39,437 bases of DNA, from contig MENF01000014.1 in NCBI GenBank assembly GCA_001769035.1, forward strand, positions 1 through 39,437. The letters run 5' to 3'. The position numbers and the translations under genes were made by a program. Each line of letters starts with the position of its first letter. Within the stretch, counting starts at the first letter, position 1. The notes below the pieces were generated by a model, which saw nothing but the letters and a program-made list of their open reading frames with translations, made no database searches and was not told the origin of the DNA. Positions 26,101-33,320 of this stretch are shown in pieces. The DNA comes from Bacteroidetes bacterium GWA2_32_17 (GTDB lineage: Bacteria > Bacteroidota > Bacteroidia > Bacteroidales > GWA2-32-17).

Positions 26101-26291
26101 GCCTTGAACCACTTGTTATTATGGATGGAACCACAAAACGTAAAATACATCAGGTAGCTATTCCGTGGTGTTTTGGTTATGCCGGAATTGCCACAGGAGA
26201 TTCTGCAAATCTTTTAACCCCTCATGTAGGGGATGGGAATACAAATATTCCTGAATATAAAACATTTCTTTGTAACATAAAAAAAGCATAG
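23145..26291 (+). CDS. fdnG: Formate dehydrogenase major (molybdopterin) subunit, Tat-exported, cysteine type
   Basis: A 1048-aa molybdopterin oxidoreductase of the FdnG/FdoG type. The N-terminus has a twin-arginine signal (NRRSFFKRS, cleavage likely after AWA at about 31). The [4Fe-4S] site is C48-x2-C51-x3-C55 and C83. The active-site motif LDHQARLCHSSTVAALAASFGRG puts Cys186 where E. coli FdnG has selenocysteine, next to the conserved His187. Bis-MGD-binding regions follow, and the C-terminal domain includes FVEISEELAS and HQVAIPWCFGYAG. It oxidises formate to CO2 in the periplasm and passes electrons to the FeS subunit encoded next. Length is close to that of FdnG. The gene starts behind a strong Shine-Dalgarno, and its stop overlaps the next Shine-Dalgarno. 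No cytochrome b (FdnI) gene follows. Confidence 0.92.
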   Translation: MEMNRRSFFKRSIFTLGTAIIVFGFPDVAWAEKKKFKTTLTKETTTICPYCGVGCGLIVSTRDGKIINIEGDANHPINEGALCSKGSALFQVVSNERRLNSVLYRAPGSSKWEKKDWTWALEKIAKNIKDTRERTFVKEKDGKIVNRTDGIAQLGGAAHDTEECYLLSKFARALGIYWLDHQARLCHSSTVAALAASFGRGAMTNHYNDLQNSDVIMVMGSNIVEMHPMAARWIMKAKEKGAKIISSDPRFTRTSSIADIYTQFRSGTDIAYVGGMINYALQHDRIQKNYVLNSTNASFIINDKYSFNDGLFAGYNPEKRNYDKSLWKYDLDADGIPKRDNTLQDPRCVFQLMKKHYQRYDVDTVCNITGVNKEKYLEVCDLFTSTYPEDKSATWCYAMGSTQHTIGTQYIRSYSVIQLLLGNIGIAGGGINALRGESNVQASTDMALLYHILPGYLTAPSPDDVDLKTYIEKYTPKSNDKKSANWWGNYSKYITSLLKAWWGENAQKDTEGGFCYNYLPKKSGLHDHMQIFENMYKGKIEGLIAWGQNPAVGGPNSEKERKALDKLKWLVVAELWETETAQFWKRPGVNSADIKTEVFLLPACSSVEKEGSVSNSGRWAQWRYAAIHPGDADWHGDARSDLWIVDALFKGIKKEYQKTAGVFPDPILKLNWNYGTGDEIDVNKEPSAHFVASEINGYFIENGQRKGQVPGFAKLMNDGTTACGNWVYCAGYVNWSDTEGKDKTAPNYVKNELGEFSNRYAKRIAEKDEPKAQQLIAEGRAPGMNLNWSWCWPVNRRILYNRASVDSEGKPLNPKRWVIRWNPALAEGKGAFEGDVPDGPWAPSEKYPFIMCEEGVGRLFSAKPNEGPFPEHYEPLESPVLKNPFSGQMINPVIVLFHQGDALNKELNTIGTSAQFPIVATTMRVTEHWQAGAMTRNLPWQAELVPDLFVEISEELASEKSIKNGDKVAVSSARGKISAYALVTRRLEPLVIMDGTTKRKIHQVAIPWCFGYAGIATGDSANLLTPHVGDGNTNIPEYKTFLCNIKKA

Positions 26292-26296
26292 GAGGT
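26290..26296 (+). promoter_or_regulatory. Strong Shine-Dalgarno before formate dehydrogenase beta
   Basis: AGGAGGT overlaps the TAG stop of the alpha subunit gene and lies five bases before the ATG at 26302, so translation of the two subunits is tightly linked. Confidence 0.8.
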
Positions 26297-26301
26297 AAAT
26301 T

Positions 26302-26964
26302 ATGGAAAATTTTTCAGAACCAATGGGATTGTTAATTGACAATACAAAATGTATTGGATGTCGGGCATGTCAAACTGCCTGTAAACAGTGGAATAATCTT
26401 CCTGCTGAAAAGACTACGTTTTTCGGAGGTGAGGGTTATCAAAATCCAAAAGACCTTTCAGGTTCTACTTATACTCTGATTAAATTTCATGAGGTAATTG
26501 AAAATAATAAAATAAAAGATTGGGGTTTTTGGAAAAAACAATGCAGACATTGTATAGACCCCGCATGTGTAGTTGCTTGTCCGGTGCCAGGTGTTCTCGA
26601 AAAGAAACCGTATGGACCAATTGCATGGGATGACACAAAGTGCCTTGGTTGCCCACTTTGTAAGGAAGCATGTCCTTTTAATATACCAAGATTCACAACT
26701 GATATTAACCCTAAAATACGTAAATGTACTATGTGCAACGACCGCCTTGAAGAAGGATTAGAGCCGGCATGTGTAAAAGCATGTCCCACGGGTACAGCTA
26801 TTTTTGGCAAACGTGAAGAACTGTTAAAAATTGCAGAAAAAAGACTTCAGGAAGAACCTGATAAATATTTTAAGTATATTTATGGAAAAGACGATCTTGA
26901 TACTGCTGTGTTGTATATTTCCGGTTTCGATTTGGAAAAAATCAAGGGGTATCCAAAAGATTAA
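26302..26964 (+). CDS. Formate dehydrogenase iron-sulfur (beta) subunit
   Basis: A 220-aa ferredoxin-like subunit with four cysteine groups, CIGCRACQTAC, CRHCIDPACVVAC, CLGCPLCKEAC and CTMCNDRLEEGLEPACVKAC, for four [4Fe-4S] clusters. The insertion CKQWNNLPAEKTTFFGGEGYQNP is typical of FdnH/FdhB-type formate dehydrogenase subunits. Unlike E. coli FdnH (about 294 aa) it lacks the C-terminal membrane helix, so the alpha-beta pair would be soluble or would need another anchor. It has no signal peptide and would be co-exported with the Tat-signal-bearing alpha subunit. It is 10 bases after the alpha gene. Confidence 0.9.
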   Translation: MENFSEPMGLLIDNTKCIGCRACQTACKQWNNLPAEKTTFFGGEGYQNPKDLSGSTYTLIKFHEVIENNKIKDWGFWKKQCRHCIDPACVVACPVPGVLEKKPYGPIAWDDTKCLGCPLCKEACPFNIPRFTTDINPKIRKCTMCNDRLEEGLEPACVKACPTGTAIFGKREELLKIAEKRLQEEPDKYFKYIYGKDDLDTAVLYISGFDLEKIKGYPKD

Positions 26965-26982
26965 TTGAGCTTCTTTAATAAA

Positions 26983-26986
26983 GGAG
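26983..26986 (+). promoter_or_regulatory. Shine-Dalgarno deciding a GTG start for fdhE
   Basis: GGAG within AAAGGAGA lies nine bases before the GTG at 26996. It favours GTG over the ATG six codons later (27014), which would be 27 bases away. Confidence 0.6.
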
Positions 26987-26995
26987 ATAGATAAG

Positions 26996-27922
26996 GTGAA
27001 AAAAGAAAAAAACATGTTTATGGATTTTATCAACTCATATCAGGATTTGATAAAATCTTATGCAAAATATTTTAATGATAATTCTTTTAATCAAAAAATT
27101 GCAGAAACAAATATTCAGTTGCTTAAAGAAAAGAAATATGTGATAACTGACGAAATATGGAATATTGATGAAGAACAAAATTTAAGGTTTATTTTCAATT
27201 TAACTGAACTTCTTAAATCTTATGGAAAAGAATATATTAAAGATGTAGAAAACTTATGGAATACCTTTAATAATGATATTCCTTTTTCAAGACAATTTAC
27301 AATAAATGTTTTGCAAAATAAGCATAAAATAATTTTTGACTTTGCAAAAGATAAGGGTCTTAGCAATGATTTTATCACGTTTTTTTCCATTTTTATAGCT
27401 TATCCTTATAGAGAAGCAGTAGCAAGTTTTGTAAAAAGTAAATCCGATAGCTATCGGATTGAACTTAAAAATCATGTATCCGGGTTTTGTCCTGTTTGTG
27501 GGCACGATGCAAGTATTTCTTATTTAACCGAGAAGGAAGGTAAAAAAATAATGGCTTGCATACATTGTGGTACATATTGGTTATTCAGACGACTGAAATG
27601 TTCATTTTGTCTTACAGAAGATAAAAATGCTCTTGGATATCTTAATATTGAAGACGAAAAAGAAGTATCTGCTTATGTATGTGATAAATGCCGAATGTAT
27701 CTAAAAACAATCAGAATAAAAGATGATGATAATGTGTATGCAGTAAAATGGCGGGCTATTATTGATTATTTGAGTTCGGGAGATATTGATATTGCTGCTA
27801 TACAAAACAAATATCTTAAAGAGACTATTCTCGGTACAAGATTTAATGGACCTAACGATCCTAATATTGAATTGTATCTTAATAAATTACAAAATAAAAT
27901 TACAGAAATAGATAGTCATTAA
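26996..27922 (+). CDS. fdhE: Formate dehydrogenase accessory protein FdhE
   Basis: A 308-aa cytoplasmic protein. The N-terminal half is helical; the C-terminal half has the four CxxC pairs of FdhE: CPVCGHDASISYL, CIHCGTYW, CSFC and CDKC, forming rubredoxin-like metal sites. FdhE binds the formate dehydrogenase catalytic subunit and is needed for its maturation before Tat export. Position directly after the beta subunit gene (31 bases) agrees. Odd: a perfect 20-base palindrome, AATCCGATAGCTATCGGATT at 27441-27460, lies inside the gene and codes for part of KSDSYRIE; it looks like an inserted repeat and adds a few residues before the first CxxC. Confidence 0.9.
   Translation: MKKEKNMFMDFINSYQDLIKSYAKYFNDNSFNQKIAETNIQLLKEKKYVITDEIWNIDEEQNLRFIFNLTELLKSYGKEYIKDVENLWNTFNNDIPFSRQFTINVLQNKHKIIFDFAKDKGLSNDFITFFSIFIAYPYREAVASFVKSKSDSYRIELKNHVSGFCPVCGHDASISYLTEKEGKKIMACIHCGTYWLFRRLKCSFCLTEDKNALGYLNIEDEKEVSAYVCDKCRMYLKTIRIKDDDNVYAVKWRAIIDYLSSGDIDIAAIQNKYLKETILGTRFNGPNDPNIELYLNKLQNKITEIDSH
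27441..27460. repeat. Perfect 20-base palindrome inside fdhE
   Basis: AATCCGATAG followed by its exact reverse complement. A 16-base relative (AATCCGATATCGGATT) lies at 30584-30599 directly after the mobA stop. Confidence 0.8.
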
Positions 27923-27949
27923 TTAATATTAATTTAAAAACAGAAAATT

Positions 27950-29197
27950 ATGAAGAAGTATTTTTTATTTATGGTTATGGCTTTACCGTTATGTGCATTA
28001 GCACAAGAAAAACCTAAAGAGGAAAACAAAAACCTTGAACTTAAACCTTATGGTTTTGTAAAAGGCGATATGGTATATGCTACTGGAGGGGTATATTCAT
28101 GGGGAAATGGAGCACTATGTAACTTATCTGCTCCCCAGTTTGCAAGCGGTAAAGATACTGCTGCACTTGGCTTTACATCACAGCATACACGTTTTGGCTT
28201 AAAAGGAACAGTTGGAGAAAAAACAAAAGCTGGTGGTTTAATAGAACTCGACTTTTATGGTGGAGCTTTTGATGGTAATGTCAGACCTAGAATACGGCTT
28301 GCATACGCATCTGTAATCCATGGTGGTTTTGAAGCAAGAATGGGTCAGATGTGGGATATTTTTTCGCCGAATAATGCAAATACCAACAACACCAACGGAA
28401 ATATGTGGTATACAGGTAACAGAGGATTCCGCCGCGCTCAGCTTTACTTAGGTTATAAAGGCAAAGTAGGTGAAAAACTTTTTCCCATGATTCAGGCTAC
28501 GTTCGGAGAATCAGCTAAGGAAGATTATTTAGGAACAGTTCATCTCGGAGCCGATAATCAAGCCGTTTCACCAATGATACAGGCACGTCTGTCGGCTAAA
28601 TATGAAGCAAAAGAGAAAGTTTTTTACGAACTGGGCTTCTCTTATGTAATGGCCGGATATTCCGAAAGAAAGGGTGTTATTGAAGCTACTGGAACTGTTA
28701 AAGATACTCTTAAATCTAATCTTGATTTAAAAACTTCAGGTATCTGTGTTGATTTTAGTCTGCCCTTCCATAAATACTTTTCTTTACTGGGTGAATTCAA
28801 TTCCGGTACAAATCTTAACAATGCCAACCTGTTTAATGTTGCAGGCAACTATAGCTGGAAGATTGATGACTCTACAAAAGTAGTATCAACTACTGATAAA
28901 TTATGCACGGGTTTTTGGTTTAATGCCACATCAAAAATTTCTGACCATTTTCAGATTGTAATTGGTTATGGTATGGATAAAAATACTACCGAAAAAATGT
29001 CAGTAGGTGCAGTGGAAGGGAATACTACCATTTATGCCGATTTGGTTTTCCCAATAAAACACGGTTTCTCAGTAGCTCTTGAATTCCAGAATATCAAAAC
29101 AACTGTTGCTACAAAAGTTGATGCAAACAGCAAAGTTACTGATAGAAAAGATTATAGTGCTAACATAATTAATTTATCAGCCAAAGTAGTATTTTAG
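27950..29197 (+). CDS. Outer-membrane beta-barrel porin-like protein (DcaP-like)
   Basis: A 415-aa exported protein: signal peptide MKKYFLFMVMALPLCALAQ, a short charged linker (EKPKEENKN), then alternating beta strands to the end, closing with a terminal aromatic residue (LSAKVVF) as in outer-membrane barrels. Segments LKPYGFVKGDMVY, SQHTRFGLKGTVGEKTKAGG and ARMGQMWDIFSPNNANTNN recall DcaP-like trimeric porins. It is 27 bases after fdhE and apparently in the same operon, so it may admit formate or another small anion to the periplasmic enzyme; that is inference. An exact family could not be confirmed by eye. Confidence 0.75.
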   Translation: MKKYFLFMVMALPLCALAQEKPKEENKNLELKPYGFVKGDMVYATGGVYSWGNGALCNLSAPQFASGKDTAALGFTSQHTRFGLKGTVGEKTKAGGLIELDFYGGAFDGNVRPRIRLAYASVIHGGFEARMGQMWDIFSPNNANTNNTNGNMWYTGNRGFRRAQLYLGYKGKVGEKLFPMIQATFGESAKEDYLGTVHLGADNQAVSPMIQARLSAKYEAKEKVFYELGFSYVMAGYSERKGVIEATGTVKDTLKSNLDLKTSGICVDFSLPFHKYFSLLGEFNSGTNLNNANLFNVAGNYSWKIDDSTKVVSTTDKLCTGFWFNATSKISDHFQIVIGYGMDKNTTEKMSVGAVEGNTTIYADLVFPIKHGFSVALEFQNIKTTVATKVDANSKVTDRKDYSANIINLSAKVVF

Positions 29198-29246
29198 AAG
29201 GTAATTTTTTCATTTTTATTAAATTAGTTCCTTCTTATGCTGACCG

Positions 29247-29273
29247 CTAACAAGTTAAATTTTAACTTGTTAG
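29247..29273 (+). terminator. Hairpin after the porin-like gene
   Basis: CTAACAAGTTAAA and TTTAACTTGTTAG are exact complements separated by one base, 50 bases after the porin stop. The tract after it is T/G-rich rather than a clean T-run, so it may be a terminator or a processed 3' end. Confidence 0.5.
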
Positions 29274-29432
29274 TTGGTTGGTATAAAATAATAAATTAAT
29301 AAAGTTTGTCCCAAAATTTACTGAAGTATTTTGATAGTAGTTTAGTATTAAAATCTAATTTTTCTTAAATCAAAATTTAACTGATAAATGCAAATATAAT
29401 AAATTAAAAAGAAAAAAATTAGGAATACAATT

Positions 29433-30584
29433 ATGATTAAAAGGGAAAAATTCATTATTATCGGCTCAACGGGAAGGAATAACGGAAAAACAGAATTTGC
29501 CTGTAAATTAATAAAGCAATTATCTAAAGAACATCTTGTTATTGGTGTAAAGGTTACAACAATAAAAGAAGACGAAGCAAAATGCCCACGCGGGGAACAA
29601 GGTTGTGGTGTATGTGGTTCTTTAACCGGGAGCTATAAATTAACTGATGAAACAGATAAGATTTCGCAAAAAGATACTGCAAGGATGCTTCGCTCTGGCG
29701 CAGAAAAAGTTTTATGGTTATGTGTTTATAAAAAATCGTTATTAGAAGGAATAAATGAACTTATAAGTAAAATTCCACACAATGCTGTTGTTGTTTGCGA
29801 ATCAAATTCAGCAAGATTAGCCATTGACCCCGGATTATTTATTATAATCAGAAAATTATCAGAAAATTTTATTAAAAAAAGCTGTAAAGAAGTATATGAT
29901 TTTGCAGATAAAATAATTGAATCGGATGGGGAAAAATATGATTTTTCTCCTGAAAGAATCAGATTTGATAATAATAAATGGCTACTTCGTGAAAAAGCCA
30001 CTGCCATTATACTTGCAGGCGGGAAAAGCATACGAATGGGAGAGGACAAAAGCATGCTGCAAATTAATGGGAAACCGCTGATATCTATCATATCAAACCA
30101 GTTGTTGCCATATTTTGATGAGGTAATTATTGGCGCCAATGATAGTGAAAAATTTAAGTTTTTAAATTTGAGAGTTGTTCACGATATAGAAAAAAACAAA
30201 GGTCCGCTAATGGGAATATTATCTTGTCTTAAATCTTCTAACAGTGATTTGAACTTTGTTACAGCTTGTGATATCCCTATAATGAATATTCCGTATATCA
30301 AATATATGCTTAACCTTGCTTTTAATGCAGACATTGTGATGCCTGTTTCTGAAAATAAACGACACGAAACACTTTACGCAATTTACAATAAATGTATTAT
30401 TAATGCTGCTGAAAATATTCTTAAAGACAACAAAAGAAGAATTATTGAACTTTTTAATATGGTTAATGTAACTTTTGTAGATATAAATTTTGATGAATGG
30501 TATCAGAACCTTAACACTAAGCAAAATTATTTAAACTTTATGCAAAGGCAATTTCAAACTTCAACTATACTAAAAACAGGATAA
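29433..30584 (+). CDS. MobB-like P-loop domain fused to molybdenum cofactor guanylyltransferase MobA
   Basis: A 383-aa two-domain protein. Residues 1-185 form a P-loop domain (FIIIGSTGRNNGKTEFACK, an atypical Walker A resembling MobB) with a cysteine cluster CPRGEQGCGVCGS at about 51-63. Residues about 188-383 are MobA: ILAGGKSIRMGEDKSML (GTP/nucleotidyl loop), KGPLMGILSCLK and the metal site TACDIPIM. MobA joins GMP to molybdopterin to make the bis-MGD required by the formate dehydrogenase upstream; MobB stimulates it. The gene is 235 bases after the porin-like gene. The cysteines of the first domain are unusual for MobB and could bind a metal. The order is reversed relative to the common MobA-MobB fusions. 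Confidence 0.88.
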   Translation: MIKREKFIIIGSTGRNNGKTEFACKLIKQLSKEHLVIGVKVTTIKEDEAKCPRGEQGCGVCGSLTGSYKLTDETDKISQKDTARMLRSGAEKVLWLCVYKKSLLEGINELISKIPHNAVVVCESNSARLAIDPGLFIIIRKLSENFIKKSCKEVYDFADKIIESDGEKYDFSPERIRFDNNKWLLREKATAIILAGGKSIRMGEDKSMLQINGKPLISIISNQLLPYFDEVIIGANDSEKFKFLNLRVVHDIEKNKGPLMGILSCLKSSNSDLNFVTACDIPIMNIPYIKYMLNLAFNADIVMPVSENKRHETLYAIYNKCIINAAENILKDNKRRIIELFNMVNVTFVDINFDEWYQNLNTKQNYLNFMQRQFQTSTILKTG

Positions 30585-30599
30585 ATCCGATATCGGATT
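30584..30599. repeat. 16-base palindrome at the end of the mobA-fusion gene
   Basis: AATCCGATATCGGATT, a perfect palindrome that begins on the last base of the stop codon. It is a shorter form of the 20-base palindrome in fdhE. Confidence 0.75.
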
Positions 30600-30888
30600 G
30601 TACAGGCTCGGTATTGTTCCTTTAAATTAATTTAATAGCTCATAACATAGCAATGTAACAATGAAACAATAGTTATTAGTATTCTCTATACCTTTAAACC
30701 AATTATAATGTATAATTTTACCCCACGCACAGTGTAATATTGTGAGTAATTCGTGGCAAAAAGACTTCTGCGTAAGTCCTATTTTATTAACAAATATTGC
30801 TAAATAACATCATTTAACCTGCTTATTAATATCATATTTAAAAAAATTATTTATTTACTTTACAAAATTATTTATAAAACTTGTTCAA
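30585..30888. other. Gene-free stretch before the 16-haem cytochrome
   Basis: 304 bases. Besides the palindrome it holds a nested dyad (CCACG-CACA ... TGTG ... CGTGG, 30723-30756) followed by a small hairpin GACTT-CTGCGT-AAGTC (30762-30777). It should contain the promoter of the cytochrome gene; no TAnnTTTG was identified. Function of the dyads unknown. Confidence 0.5.
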
Positions 30889-33273
30889 ATGAAAATTAAC
30901 TTTTTAAAATTTGCTGTTGTATTAATTACTATTATTTTTAGTAATAATGCGTATTCTCAAAAAATAATTTGTACAGATTGTCACGAAAATCTAATTTCAA
31001 ATTCTGTTCACAATAAGATAGTGAAATGTTCCGATTGCCATAAAGATATATTAAGTGATAATCATGAGAAAGGTTCTGCAAAAACAGTCAATTGTACTAA
31101 TTGTCATGCTGCATTAAATAAACAAATGAATAATGATGTTCATATAAACATCATGAATGTTGATGAGCAAAAAGCTCCAACTTGTAAGACATGTCATGGC
31201 ACCCATCAAATTAAATCACCATCAAAAGTTGAAAACAAACAAAAAACATATTGTAGTAAATGTCATAAAACTGAAGTGCTAAAATCAATTTATCACTCAA
31301 ATAAAGGGGGAAATGAAAGTTGTAACAAATGTCATAATGAAATACTTCACAAATCTGAATTAGAAAAATCTGTTCACAGTAAATTAAGTTGCTCAAACTG
31401 TCATAGTTATGTTGTAAACAATATAGATAATCATAAAAAAGCCCCAAAAGATGGTATTTTGGCAGATTGTTATCTTTGTCATAGCAACATTGCAAAAGAA
31501 CATAAAGAAAGTATTCATGGATTATCGTTAACTGAAGGAATAAACGAAGCTGCACAATGTTGGGATTGTCACGGTTCGCATAGTATTGTTATTATAACAA
31601 ATAAAAACAGTTTAATATATCCAACCAATTTAGTAAAAACTTGTGGTAAGTGCCACGATAACCCTGAATTTATTAAAAAACATTCATTTGCTGTAAAAAT
31701 GCCTAGCAGAATGTATTCTAAAAGTATTCATGGCGAAATAGTTGCAAGCGGAAAAGAGGCAGCAACGTGTATTACCTGTCACGGCTCACATGATATTAAG
31801 AACAGAGTTCAGACAGGTTCGAAAATTGCAAGTGTGAATATTCCAAATACTTGCGAACAATGCCATAAAAAAGTGGTTGAAGAATACAAACAATCTATTC
31901 ATTGGATTGCAGTAAAAAAAGGAGTTCGGGAATCGCCATCGTGCAACGATTGTCATAGTGAACACAGCATGCAAGCAATAAATCCATCAAATAAAAGAGA
32001 TGCAATAAAAAGAATACAATCAAACACTTGCCTTCAATGTCATCAAAACTTGTTACTTTCTGAAAGATATGGACTTTCGAGCAATAGTGCTGGAAATTAC
32101 GAGGATAGCTATCATGGATTAGCATCATCGAGAGGAGATAAAAATGCAGCGATGTGTGTTGATTGTCACGAAGTTCATAAAATATTACCTAAAGACAATC
32201 CTGCATCATCAATAAATAAAAACAATATTGTAATTACTTGCAAAAAATGCCATAAAAATGCAACGGATATTTTTGCAAATAGTTACTCTCACGTAAGTCA
32301 GGTCGCTTCAGCAAAAAATATCGAAGATATTATTAAAACTATTTATATTTGGTTAATTGTTATTGTAGTAGGATGGATGTTTTTACACAATTTAGCAATT
32401 TTATTTCACGAAATAGTAGTAAGGTATAAAAAATCAAAAACTGAAATTAGAATCCCGCGTTTTACAAAAAACGAATTATTTCAACATACTGTTTTACTTA
32501 CATCATTTATTGTTTTAGCAATTACAGGATTTCAATTGAAATATCCCGATAGTTGGTTTGGAAAGGGATTGTATGTATTAGGCTTTGATGAGGTAATTCG
32601 CCAGTGGGTACATAGAATTTCAGCAGTTATAATGATAGCATTATCAGTTTATCATGCAGTATATTTAATAATAACTTCAAGGGGAAGAGATGTCTTAAAA
32701 GGACTATTCCCAAAAATCAGCGACATTTATCAAGCAATAAATAATATGTTGTTTTATATACATTTAAAAAAGAAACAGCCGGAATTCGACAACTATAATT
32801 ACATGGAAAAACTTGAATACTGGGCATTAATATGGGGAACTTTAATAATGGGTATTACAGGATTAATTTTATGGTTCCCAACTATAGTTGGGACATGGGC
32901 TCCTATATGGTTAATTAAAGTTAGTCAGATAATACATTTTTATGAAGCAATTTTAGCAACTTTAGCTATAATAATTTGGCATTGGTTCTTTGTTATTTTT
33001 CACCCAAGCGAATATCCGTTAAATTTTGTGAGTATTAATGGCACAATGCCAGTAGTACATTACAAAGAAGAACATAAACTAAAATTTTACAATGTAATAG
33101 TTGAATGGCTTGAAGTTAAAAAAGGGATTAGAAACTCTAAAAAACAAAATAACTTTACAAAACTATTTGTTTCATCAATCGAAAAAAATGGAATTACAAT
33201 GGATGCATTTGTGCAAAATGAGTTAAATACTGACAAAGAATTAGCAGAATATATAAAATTAAAAGGACTTTAA
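30889..33273 (+). CDS. 16-haem cytochrome c fused to a cytochrome b-type membrane domain
   Basis: A 794-aa protein with a signal peptide (cleavage near AYS-Q, residue 23) and sixteen CxxCH sites from Cys28 to about residue 455: CTDCH, CSDCH, CTNCH, CKTCH, CSKCH, CNKCH, CSNCH, CYLCH, CWDCH, CGKCH, CITCH, CEQCH, CNDCH, CLQCH, CVDCH and CKKCH. Five membrane helices follow at about 485-705, with histidines suited to b-haem ligation (LFHEI, FQHTVLL, WVHRISA, SVYHAVY, IIHFYEA, IWHWFF), resembling the FdnI/cytochrome b561 fold, and then a 90-residue cytoplasmic-looking tail. It could exchange electrons between menaquinone and periplasmic carriers and supply the cytochrome b function missing from the formate dehydrogenase genes just upstream. 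Single gene, ended by a hairpin. Catalytic activity of the haem domain is unknown. Confidence 0.88.
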   Translation: MKINFLKFAVVLITIIFSNNAYSQKIICTDCHENLISNSVHNKIVKCSDCHKDILSDNHEKGSAKTVNCTNCHAALNKQMNNDVHINIMNVDEQKAPTCKTCHGTHQIKSPSKVENKQKTYCSKCHKTEVLKSIYHSNKGGNESCNKCHNEILHKSELEKSVHSKLSCSNCHSYVVNNIDNHKKAPKDGILADCYLCHSNIAKEHKESIHGLSLTEGINEAAQCWDCHGSHSIVIITNKNSLIYPTNLVKTCGKCHDNPEFIKKHSFAVKMPSRMYSKSIHGEIVASGKEAATCITCHGSHDIKNRVQTGSKIASVNIPNTCEQCHKKVVEEYKQSIHWIAVKKGVRESPSCNDCHSEHSMQAINPSNKRDAIKRIQSNTCLQCHQNLLLSERYGLSSNSAGNYEDSYHGLASSRGDKNAAMCVDCHEVHKILPKDNPASSINKNNIVITCKKCHKNATDIFANSYSHVSQVASAKNIEDIIKTIYIWLIVIVVGWMFLHNLAILFHEIVVRYKKSKTEIRIPRFTKNELFQHTVLLTSFIVLAITGFQLKYPDSWFGKGLYVLGFDEVIRQWVHRISAVIMIALSVYHAVYLIITSRGRDVLKGLFPKISDIYQAINNMLFYIHLKKKQPEFDNYNYMEKLEYWALIWGTLIMGITGLILWFPTIVGTWAPIWLIKVSQIIHFYEAILATLAIIIWHWFFVIFHPSEYPLNFVSINGTMPVVHYKEEHKLKFYNVIVEWLEVKKGIRNSKKQNNFTKLFVSSIEKNGITMDAFVQNELNTDKELAEYIKLKGL

Positions 33274-33284
33274 TAAATTAATTC

Positions 33285-33310
33285 CATGGTTTGTGTCTCC
33301 ACAAACCATG
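33285..33310. terminator. Hairpin between convergent genes
   Basis: CATGGTTTGTG, loop TCTC, then CACAAACCATG: a perfect 11-base stem lying between the stop of the 16-haem cytochrome and that of the HupE/UreJ-like gene. It could serve both strands. T-tracts are weak. The CCATGGTTTGTG-type hairpin may itself be a dispersed repeat. Confidence 0.65.
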
Positions 33311-33320
33311 TCTATAAAAT

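Noticed and set aside
23145-26291. Selenocysteine (in-frame TGA) in the formate dehydrogenase
   Set aside because: The reading frame is uninterrupted and the active-site codon is TGC.
30723-30777. Riboswitch before the 16-haem cytochrome
   Set aside because: The dyads are short and match no known riboswitch core; reported only as a structured-looking stretch.
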